Positions 53,716 to 64,000 of a stretch of 64,000 nucleotides of DNA are shown here, one piece after another. This stretch comes from Mya arenaria. Its lineage: Eukaryota > Mollusca > Bivalvia > Myida > Myidae. The notes under the pieces are model-generated. The model made no database searches and was not told the origin of the DNA. It saw nothing but the letters and a program-made list of their open reading frames with translations. The position numbers and the translations under genes are program-made. Every line of letters begins with the position of its first letter. Within the stretch, counting starts at the first letter, position 1. Where the stretch lies: assembly GCF_026914265.1 (NCBI RefSeq), contig NC_069125.1, forward strand, positions 66,391,479-66,455,478. Reading direction: 5' to 3'.

Positions 53716-56700
53716 GTTTGTAACAATCAAACGGATAACTTCAATAATCTAAAAAGTAAATATTGCACAAGTTATAGAAGAAACAAAATAAATGAGCTTA
53801 GCTTAATCCTGTTATATCTTAAGTATTTTCGACAAATCGGCCCTCAAACCGGTAAACCGGTAAACGTGCGAGCAGTTCCATCGCCTGTTGTATCATTTGA
53901 AATTTCAATTTGTTTAATTTTGGAAAACATATTCATGAGTCTTGAGAAGCTTTAACCCGGACCTTATTTTAACACTTCCTTTGATTTGCCTTATACAGCA
54001 GGTTTGCCATCACGATTCATGTTGTTTACAAAGGATGTCCACTATACAATGTTGGCGTTCTTGGCAGTTTTTTTACTATATACTTTACTGATTCTACTAT
54101 CATATATTTCTAGAAGATCGACCCTAATATGGGACCAAACTGAACCAAAGGATATGGCTTAAACACATTGTGTAAATACTACAGACACCATAAGGCCTAT
54201 CTTACAAGCGGCTCTGAACGAACAATCTGCAACACGATACACAGGCACAACATAAACCCTATAAAGGAAATAAAATGACAAAGTGTATATAAACCAGTGG
54301 ACTATGCAAAGAGAAACATATTTATGCTGGTGTCAAAGTGCTGTGAACACACACTACATATATATTTTTATTATACTTAAATATTATTATATGAAGCCCA
54401 TTCGTATTTTACAAGCTGTTACAAGAACTTGTGCAATTCAGGGACACTTGAAAGTGACTTATACTGTTGTTTTAATGACAACAAATCACGAATATAGATC
54501 TGAATAACATGACTGCTTTTTTCACATGTAAGCTTATTAATATATTCGTTCTTCGAAAATGCATCATCGGTGAAAAAAACACGATAAGACTACAATAACT
54601 TTGTCAAAATTTCTATTAGTATACATAAATGAATACGTTTACATGTTGATGTTTGTAAGCATATTCCGATATGTGAATCTCATGTAATCAAGAGAGAAAA
54701 GTCTATAAAATCCGAAATTATTTTCCCACAAACAAAAATGAAAGCGCTGAAAGCGTTGGAAGGTTGTAGGATTGAACTTTTTTACCTTTATGTTCACCGG
54801 CAATAAAAAATCGAACCCAAAATTTCGTTTAAGTGGCCCTGAACTGTAACCAATAATGTCAAATAAGTAACGTAAATTGATATTTTTAATACAATAAGCT
54901 AGTTTATTACAGTAACTGATGAACCTTTGTGTACCAGAATATATGAACATTTTTACGGCAAGTTTTTTGTAAATAAGTGTAAAGTTAATTAAATAAACCC
55001 CGATATTTGCTGGGGACGTTTTGACTATTTGTATAAGACAGGGTCTTTTAGTCAACACATTTCCATTATCTATACACATATATTTCCTCCATTGCATGTT
55101 TTTATTTTCAAAACATGGTGAATAACAGAAAGGATTCGATTAAACTAGTTTCGTTAGAATATATCCATTTCGAGCATTTTGGACAGCATGATAAAATTAC
55201 TTTACATGTGAAAACTCAACTTCAATGCATTAAATAGGACGCCTTATATGTTTCAGTTTGTTTGGCAATATATATATATATATATATATATTATCATCTA
55301 TTCTATTTCACTTTCGGGGGGTTCACCACAAAACATAAAAATGAACGAAGCATTTTTTGTAACTCCTCCAAAATCATTTTCATTAACAACACAGTTTCAA
55401 AACCTGATCATCAACAAAATCGCCGAGGTCGGAGTTCCCTTACTGTATCATTGTAATGCAATTCTATAGCTCATTAGGGTATGCATTCATGTGGCACTTT
55501 TATAATTAGATTACATATATCGTTAAGTTTTGACGAACTTTAAAAGCCAGTTTGTTTTCGCATTCACAAGTACTTCATTCTGCTGGTATATATCGATCCT
55601 TATATCGCCAACAATCATCTATTTGACGTTATCACGAAAATGTGCTGAGCATATCGACTCCAAAACGGGAGATGCCAGTTTAAGGAATATATCTTCTTGG
55701 CCCAGAGCTGAACTAACTGGTGGGCAGCATTTACCAATTGTCCCCTATCAAATTTGTTATGAATTTTAACACGTTTTTATGGTCAATGTTAAATGTAAGT
55801 ATTATTTGAATGGTTTTGCTTGGTGATTACCATAAGTACATACATAAAGTAACTGCATATTGTAATTGTTTTTCTCATTTCAACTTAAATTGAATGTGAC
55901 CAGTCTAACAATCTTTCAAGGCCAAAAAATTCATTTTTGATTGGTATGATATTTTACATATTGTTCTTGTACACATATAAACGTTTGGAATGATGCCTAA
56001 ATAGTATGACGTCACCAGGCAACTTAACTTCACACAATTGTACATCGGATACCTTACGAAATAAATCAGGTCTGGAAGAGCGATTCTTCCAAAGCTAACA
56101 CTTACCGAAGGGAAGATCTTCGTAAGCAAATGTCTGTAGTTCCTCATGGGGCATTATTGGGTTTTCTTTGAGTTTTCATGTTTTACGTAAACTGATAGAA
56201 AAATGCATACAGAGCTGTCCAAATCACTTACAACAAGCTGACCTACATGCAATCTTGTATTGTATCTATAATTTTACAATATATTGTGCATATGGCCATA
56301 GACCATTGTTTAATTTTCTTCCCATAAGTTCACAATCTTAAATATTTTTTTCAATATCTATGAACTCTACATATTGCTACTCGCTAGTGCTGTAAATGGT
56401 TTCGAATATATGAGATTTATGAGGTCACAGTAGGTTTCACTGTTGCGTAAGGTCACAAAACCAGAAATATCAGACATATTAAAAAACAAAGATGAGACAA
56501 AATAATCATATAAATGTCTTTAAGGAGTCTTCTTACAATTATAATTGTGGAAAACATTATTTTGGAAGAACAACGGCGGTGTTTGTTGCAGGAACTATTT
56601 TTGCGCAATAACGGTTACGGTTATTACATTACAGGTACTTTCTTAAATATTTGTATGTATGTAGTTGGGACCCAATTGTGTTCTTGGTACTATGTTTGCC

Positions 56701-59700
56701 ACTTTTGTAAAGTAACAATAAAATAAACAAAAACAAAAAAGTAACAGTTCAATTGATGAAATCTATTGTCATTCAACCTAACAGACGACCAGTGTTAAAG
56801 TAACTGTTTTCGGCATCACACTCATTAAGACGTTGTTCCTGAAATGATATCCAGCAATATGTGAAAACCTCAGTGTAGCGGTCCTCAAAAGACTGAACCA
56901 TTATAATGGTATCATGTGAGGGTTCCTGCTGTGCCCCGCCACCTGATTACCTCATCGGTCACGAGACTGTTGGTCCTCAGTTGACAGAACACTGTCCTTC
57001 AGACATTGTATAACCCTGCTGTCTCACCATCCCGTTACTGGATGTTCTCCGCTCCTTTGATGTGAAGGTACATGACAAATATGATTGCGATAATACGGTT
57101 AACGTTTATATGGGTGGTTTTGTCTGCTCGTAGGAGGCAGATGGTCATAATGTATTTTTGTTGTCATGAAGATCATTGTTTCATCGTATTTTTATCGATA
57201 TTTCTAATCTGTTATTCTTTTAATACAGACACAAATATATATTCTATGAGAATGCGCCTTGTTTATAAACTATGCAATCTGTCCTTAACCGTATGTATGA
57301 TGATTTCTGTTTCAGTCGGTTTATATGTTCGAATTATGATTCTTTTACATTCAGTCTGAGCGAAGCCTCCGTATGAAGTGCTTGGCGTTTTTTGACAAAT
57401 GTGACTGGCAACAAAAGTGTTGTCCCTTTGTGAGACATTTTTCTCATTGCAATTGGATTTGTAAAGAAAAAAAAACGAGAAAAAAAGAATTAACATAAAA
57501 ATGATGCCTTAATGATGCACTAACCTGGGAAAATACGACTTTGACTTTGGGTACAATAGTTCTTGGCAAAAGATACCACCCACGTGCATAGTGTAAATCA
57601 TCAGTGGGTGGTCCTTAAAAGTATGAAAACCTGTTTAAAGTAAATGGGTGTTATAATTTTTTGTTTCCACATTCTTTAGAAATGCTTTAAATAATGTGAC
57701 GGAAATTACGAGAAACGATCGAAAATTATATGAACGTTCTATTTTACAAATTACAGTATTCTATGGTCTAGTTATTAAGACGCAGTTAGCAATATGCCGC
57801 TCATAATGACTCTAGTTCTGCTAATAGGTCTGGAGCGGTTCGCTGTCAGGAATCGTGGTACCGTTTCAATGTCGCTCCTGTTTTACAATCACGAATGACC
57901 TTAAGGTTAAGTCTACTCATGAAAAAACGGTTTTGTATTGAGGCAACATTTGGAGGATCAGAGGCCAATTTCCCTGTTATTGTTGGCGGTTCTTGGTGCC
58001 AACCGCTCCGCAAGGATTAGGCAAACCTGCAGTTCCGCTCCCTAGAAATCCGTTCGTCATCTGTCTAAGGGGGTGCATGTTTCGCATGACAAACACGTGG
58101 AATTTCTTAAAAGGCTTTACAATAAGACGCACAACCATTTCAAAAGGAGCAATAAGGACTTGTAATTAAGAAGTGCTTCGAATATGGCAAAAACACAGCA
58201 AAGTCTTGTATGGCTGACGTGAGGCACACTCGCGAAAGAACCGCTGAAATTGATAGTCAGCTCAGGAAGGCGCTTCCTCTTACAAAATTGTCGAGATGTG
58301 CATATGAAAGCGGTTAATCAGAACCGTTATTTATCTATTTCAAGCTGATTCTCATTACATTAAGCAGCTGGAGGTCTAAATGGTGCAAAAATATGAGCCA
58401 TAGATGCAGTGCTGCCGGCTATTTCCAGGCTAAAAAAGACCCCTCTGTGCAGCTGCAAATCTTTGTTAGAAGAATATTGCGTTATGAAATCATTTTAAAG
58501 CCTCATTGCATCAACTATTGGTATAGATCTTGTCTCGATAAAAGCCTATTAGACAAAGAACTGCATTGCAAATCTTGAAACTGTTGACGAAAACGTGTAT
58601 TACGCACTCATGGCAGCTGTATTGGTAGATTTGAAACATGGTGATCTGTTGAATTAAGTCGTTTCAATTCCATTTCTTTGTTTGTGCAACGAGTTTAATA
58701 CATGTTTGAATATTGCGTGTGATCATTTATTGTGTGAAAGAGCTGGAATCGTTTTCACTTTGATCGGAACACGTGGTCTTAGAAAAACTCCGACGCGAGC
58801 AGCTATCATGCATCTAGGGTGCATAAAGGGCTGATCTTTGCCAACTGTCATACTCCGTACATGCTTTATTAGGTATTTCATTAAAATATTATTAATTTTG
58901 TAGTGTTGATGGTTCATGAAAGGCAGACGGATCAAAAAACGCATCTAGGCAACTTGAATTTCCCGCTCAAAAGTTACAAGAAAGTTTTGATTTTGCCGCC
59001 AAGTGACTGCACATAAAAGTCGATAACAGTGTGCATGTCTGCATCGATGCAGAGGAGAAATATTGATGCATATCCACGCTTGCTAAGGGCGGTAAAGCGT
59101 GCAAAGACTAATGTAAGGACAGCCAGGAGATCCTCCATATGTTCTTGAATGTTGTATTTATTATACTTTCAGCACATATTTATCAACAGTTTTGATAGAA
59201 TTGTAAAGTATGTATATAAAATATGAGGACGATATTGTTTATACGGTTAATTTAAATAGTTTTGATACCTTTGCCGAGGAAACAAGTGGCATGGCCAACC
59301 CGATGGAACCATTCAGCGCTTCACGTTGTTGAATATATTTGTATAGCGAAATTGATTCTTGTGATTTTGAAACTAATATTTTCATCATATTAATGAAGGC
59401 ATTGACCAAAAAGGCCGAACTTTTACTGGAACTGCTGATATTCTGTGCATAAATAATCCGCCAATGCAATAACCCGCAATGATCCATTGCTTTATTTTAT
59501 AAGCTCTACATTCGCTGTGGTGTCAATTTGTTGCATTCTAAATTTTAAACGATGGGTTATCAAGGTTTACAAAGATGAATCAGTTATTCAGGTTTTGTCA
59601 AAAGGTTATAAATCTTCGTTTATTTTACATTAGGTATTCAAGAGAAATAAAAGTAGCATAAGATGTGGCGTGACGCTTGACAGGCCAGGTATTATAAACG

Positions 59701-60720
59701 AATAGTCAGATCAAAAATACTTTCATCGAAAGGAATATTAGTCTTTAAAGGTTAAATGTTATCTACTTAAATGCATGTGAAATAACCAAAGCGTGAAGCA
59801 AACAAAAGTATATATTTACATACATGTTGTTGATATGACGTGCAAAAATGTATAATACACTTAAACGTTTATACAGCCCTGAATTGTCTAGTTTCGACAA
59901 TCCCCTAAGCACGGCCCCAATTCTCTTTCTACACAATTCTTACTTGTACCCAAATATAACGTTAGCAATAGTGTAGGATGATAAAATGACAAATAACTCA
60001 GAAAAGTGATAATTAGCAATTAAATATATTTGAATCGGAAAAAGACAGACAATATGTTCTTGACCGAACGTGACCGACATAAGAAAGAAATAAAACTGCC
60101 TTATTTAGCCAGATTTGGCACGAAGTTCATTTTTCATTGTTCAAATAACCGTTTTAAATTTTAGATTTATTAAATTCTAAGCAATTGAGTTGGACAGAAA
60201 AATGTTGCCAACGTTACGCAAGTCCTACAAAAAGTGAAAGCTAATTGTTTGCACATTTGTTTCGCTTAAAAACTTTGACACAAATTAGGTTTTAATATTC
60301 GTGTCAATGACGGCCCTGATGACGCAAGAGTATCCAAATCACGGTTGCCTAATTGACGTCCACAGCCAACCGTAACATGATTGACATGAGGCGTACGCAC
60401 TGCTGTAGAACAACAATTATACCATCTTTTTGAGTACATTTAAGCACTCGGGTCAAGAGCGTCGCACTCTTTCCCGTTTTTGACATTCAGATTCAACATC
60501 ATCGGGAGACCTTTTTTGTGAGAGTCTTTTTTTCCCTTTTTTTGTTACAGACACTGTCAAAAAATGGTTGAATTATATGGGTGTTTAAATAAGATCATTG
60601 CTCATTCGTTCGCTGCTCTTGATTCCTTTCTTTCATGGTACAAGGCCTTTACAATACCTAGTATCGTTACTATCCTAATTCATTTCGCAATATTTTACAG
60701 AAATGCAAAACTGTGTGCGT
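53716..60720. other. AT-rich intergenic DNA, no gene recognised
   Basis: It includes a short (TA)n run at 55268-55291. Several open frames of 60-150 codons exist, the longest at 54639-55097 on the minus strand. None has a recognisable domain, signal peptide or splice context, and all have the Phe/Ile/Asn/Lys/Tyr-rich composition expected of AT-rich non-coding DNA. A gene with small exons cannot be excluded. Confidence 0.45.
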
Positions 60721-60773
60721 ATTTGCGAGTGTATGTGCGTGTATTTGCGAGTGTGTGTGCGTATTTGCGAGTG

Positions 60774-60814
<41 letters not shown>

Positions 60815-60840
60815 GTGCGTGTGTGTGTGTGTGTGTGTGT
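60721..60840. repeat. (GT)n microsatellite with GTATTTGCGAGT interruptions
   Basis: About three copies of a GTGCGTATTTGCGAGTGT-type unit pass into a pure GT run of about 60 bp with a few GC steps. The cysteine/valine-rich reading on one strand and Thr/His-rich reading on the other are repeat artefacts. Confidence 0.95.
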
Positions 60841-62046
60841 CTTTAAGAAGTGTCTCAGTAATTGTAAGGTGCAAAATACAGGCAGCTTAGCTTGTTTTCG
60901 GTATCCCATACCTTGCTCTTTTTCGTCGCTAATACTGTTATACGCTAAGCATCTGCCATTATTAAAGGTTTTGCGCTACAAGTTAGTTTGATCAGATTGA
61001 TTCATATTGGTTCTTTCATTAGATGTCAGGATGGTGCCGAATTGCTAATTACGTCCTATTGGATTTCTAATCAGAAACTGAAGTCAAATTTAAATTGAAT
61101 TACACAAAATTAAAGATAAAGGCTATCAAGAAAAAAACTTTCAGAGTATTTTTAAACACCATAACAAAATTAAGCATCTTCAGATGTGAATTTATCGTCA
61201 AGTCTTTGCCGGGTATTTCAAACGTATAAAAGAACCATTCCATTATTTTTCCATGGTAGATTAGGAAACACAAAAGTGTTAATCGCCATCGCTTCTTTCA
61301 AATATCAGGAAGGGAATCATTAATTCCGATAAAAGAAGTAGTTAACTTTGTTCACAGTGTTGACCTTTAACTTATAACAAATGTAACCCAGTAATATATT
61401 TACTGCCGTATTGTTACATTCAGACATGATTTCGTCTAAATTATACAGACACCTGATACGACACTAAAGTGTTCTCCACAAAACGTCGACAAATTCGCTA
61501 CTTAATGACATTCACTCCGTTTTTTGAAAGTTTAATGAATGCCTTTATTAAGATTTCATAATACTAAGGTTGTAGTTTTTCTGAAAGGTTTTGCCTGGTA
61601 TTCATATATTAATATTGGGTTACATGTTAGAGAAAAAATAGAGAATAAGCGTGCAATGAAAAAATCCGCCAATATCATCAAACTTGTAATTACTGCCAAT
61701 ACGAACAGCGCACACGAGCAGCTTTAAGCAGATGATGAATTCGAAATAAAAATGTATTGAATAGACAGTTATTCGATTTTTAAACGAATATCAAAGTGCA
61801 AATCTCTCTCAAGCCACCTGCGACAGGAAAGGCTTTTGATTGTGTATCAATTTTGAAAATGTATCGGTCTTTTATTGTGCGGAATGTTATCATTGCTGCT
61901 AATGATGTTGATCCGGACTCTGTGTGTTTGTTCGTCTGCCGCGTAAGCTATAGAATTTCTTAGCCTTAGTTTCCTGTAATATTCGAATGGAATTATAAAC
62001 GGAATGGTGTGAACACTTTATTGGTGTTTTCTTTCTAATTCACAAT
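60841..62046. other. Intergenic DNA, no gene seen
   Basis: AT-rich sequence between the GT microsatellite and the 47-bp array; nothing further could be supported. Confidence 0.5.
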
Positions 62047-62805
62047 CAGCTAATTGAACTTATATCAGACTTTAAAATACCTACTCTGATTATCAGCTAA
62101 TTGAACCTATATCAGACTTTAAAATACATCCTCTGATTATCAGCTACTTGAACTTACATCAGACTTTAAAATACATCCTCTGATTATCAGCTACTTGAAC
62201 TTATATCAGACTTTAAAATACATCCTCTGATTATCAGCTAATTGAACTTATATCACTTTAAAATACATCCTCTGATTATCAGCTAATTGAACTTATATCA
62301 GACTTTAAAATACATCCTCTGATTATCAGCTACTTGAACTTATATCAGACTTTAAAATACATCCTCTGATTATCAGCTTATTGAACTTATATCAGACTTT
62401 AAAATACATCCTCTGATTTTCAGCTACTTAACTTTAAAATACATCCTCTGATTATCAGCTACTTGAACTTATATCAGACTTTAAAATACATCCTCTGATT
62501 ATCAGCTACTTGAACTTATATCACTTTAAAATACATCCTCTGATTATCAGCTAATTGAACTTATATCAGACTTTAAAATACATCCTCTGATTATCAGCTA
62601 ATTGAACTTATATCACTTTAAAATGCATCCTCTGATTATCAGCTAATTGAACTTATATCAGACTTTAAAACACATCCTCTGATTATCAGCTTATTGAACC
62701 TATATCAGACTTTAAAATACATCCTCTGATTATCAGCTTATTGAACCTATATCAGACTTTAAAATACATCCTCTGATTATCAGCTACTTGAACTTATATC
62801 AGACC
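62047..62805. repeat. 47-bp tandem array, about 16 copies
   Basis: The unit contains CAGCTAATTGAACTTATATC, AGACTTTAAAATACATCC and TCTGATTAT, with phase markers at 62047, 62094 and 62141. Several units lack the four bases around AGAC (43-bp variant), and one unit near 62420 is more strongly shortened. CTAATT, CTACTT and CTTATT variants are interspersed. Confidence 0.94.
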
Positions 62806-64000
62806 AGTTATCTGTCGTTGTTTGTCGTTTAAACTGCTTTTTTAATCACGGGAATTACTCTTTCCACGATTTTTATTAATCGGAAACGGAAATAAACTGC
62901 TCTTGTCATTAACCATTGGCACTACTTTGAAATAGTTTTGCAGAATAAGTTCTTGGGAGAACATCTCCCAAAGTTGCCATAACCGTTGGGATTCGTCAAA
63001 AACGGGACAGTCTTTTTGTTAAAGAAAATGTTGACCAAAATATAGAAATAATTTCACAGAGAATTGTTCCTTAGTTGACCACATGGTAATTCATGTACCA
63101 AAACAGTGTTGCAAGTGGTGTCGTTTTCACTAATACTTGCAGTGAACCTCAGCTTTTATATATTTTTTTCGTTCATTCTCCGCTGTGGATTGGTTCCATC
63201 CCGGGGCTCATTAGTTCTACATAGACTTAAATAAATGATAAGTGAATGTAAATACTATCATCACATTGTACCACTTTTTACCGGCTAACTATAATAAGTA
63301 CGAATATTTAATACGAAACTTGTGTATTTTAACTTCGCTTAATTTTGACTTGGCCGAAAATAAATAATTTTGAATATTTTTAAACCATTTCATTTGAAAA
63401 CATAATTGCTTAATTGGTAACCATCCAGTTATGTATATATTTAGTTCTCATCTTATGTTTTACGAAAAAGGTTTAATCAAATTAAGTATACCCATCTAAA
63501 TCATACGAAGAAATAGAGGATATTTGTTGATTTTAGTGTAAGATCGTATTTAATTCGCCACTCGTGAAAATATTAGTTTCTATGATCGCAAATGAATGAA
63601 ATTCTTACACTGAAATCAACATCTTTCGTTTCTTTTTTTTACTTTTTTTGAGTTTCATTGATATTTTAATTTATTTTTTAGAAACAACCCCGTTTTTGAA
63701 AACACATTCGTTACGCTGCAACCCGTGTGGCGCCCCTCACGCCCTCAAGTTTTTTATCGCTGATGACGTAGCTGTCATTTTAACGCCGGCTAGTGGAGAA
63801 ATAGTAATCCAAGATTTATTTTTATATTTGTATTATTATAACAACAATGAAATTGATATCCCACTGCAATCTTTTAAAATCAAATGAAGTTGCTTCCCCT
63901 TTCTCAAAACTTAACACATCACTTATGAACCAGTAGATGTTGCCAAAAGTTCCAACTTCATTCAGTAAATTGAGACCAGTGTAATTTGGTGATGTAAAAA
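62806..64000. other. Intergenic DNA at the right edge
   Basis: No gene recognised. A T-rich tract lies at about 63630-63650. The open frame at 63648-63887 has no recognisable features. Confidence 0.45.

Noticed and set aside
48217-53955. Long open reading frames on both strands reading repeated decapeptides
   Set aside because: They follow from a stop-free 30-bp unit, exist on both strands at once, are interrupted many times, and lack flanking exons, signal peptide or promoter. They are kept as a finding but not called as a gene.
54639-55097. 152-codon minus-strand open frame
   Set aside because: No domain, no splice context, and a composition typical of translated AT-rich DNA. It is the longest such frame in the right-hand 10 kb but not beyond what chance allows.
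60564-60991. Cysteine/valine-rich open frames
   Set aside because: Translation of the GT microsatellite.
1-64000. CRISPR arrays, operons, ribosome binding sites and other prokaryotic features
   Set aside because: The window is animal nuclear DNA. The tandem arrays have contiguous units without spacers, so they are satellites and not CRISPR.
1-64000. Retrovirus-like, Polinton or other virus-derived elements
   Set aside because: No LTR pair, reverse transcriptase, integrase, capsid or envelope-like frame was recognised on either strand.

Overview
This window is eukaryotic, animal nuclear DNA, most likely from a bivalve mollusc. The genes are intron-rich with GT/AG splice sites, the intergenic DNA is AT-rich, and the protein products match metazoan families. 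Several dispersed repeats have the architecture of bivalve 'Pearl' elements: a hairpin head, tandem core units of about 145 bp and a short conserved tail. The species cannot be named from sequence alone.

Layout. (1) 1-9.4 kb: AT-rich DNA holding a 98-nt perfect palindrome, two tandem paralogous small secreted Kazal-type inhibitor genes (3439-4236 and 6918-7998, + strand, three exons each with identical intron phases) and a Tigger/pogo-like MITE between them. (2) 9.4-23.2 kb: a complete 18-exon acetoacetyl-CoA synthetase gene (AACS, + strand, 666 aa predicted). Its introns carry a 1.57-kb TTAA-flanked long-TIR element and four Pearl-like repeat elements. (3) 24.3-26.3 kb: a three-exon gene (+) for a von Willebrand factor A domain protein with a five-times repeated basic/serine motif and an unrecognised basic C-terminal region. 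(4) 31.5-36.5 kb: a complete four-exon homeobox gene of the Dbx family (- strand, 348 aa predicted). (5) 36.5-47 kb: the Dbx upstream region, with a 58-bp and a 25-bp tandem array, a candidate regulatory block containing a 16-bp nuclear-receptor-type palindrome, a tRNA-derived SINE, a palindromic MITE and a 100-nt hairpin. (6) 48.28-53.72 kb: a 5.4-kb minisatellite of 30-bp units with higher-order duplication of about 1.57 kb. (7) 53.7-64 kb: apparently gene-free AT-rich DNA with a GT microsatellite and a 47-bp tandem array.

The genes do not form a functional pathway or operon. They are ordinary independent animal genes: two secreted protease inhibitors, a cytosolic ketone-body-activating enzyme, an uncharacterised vWA protein and a neural patterning transcription factor. 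The less ordinary content is the Kazal pair, with a shifted fifth cysteine and unusual predicted P1 residues; the Pearl-like repeat family with covarying head hairpins; the phospho-motif repeat in the vWA protein; and the hierarchical minisatellite. Exon boundaries were derived by eye from splice consensus, reading-frame continuity and recalled family sequences. No alignment or database search was run. No retroviral or other virus-like element was recognised.
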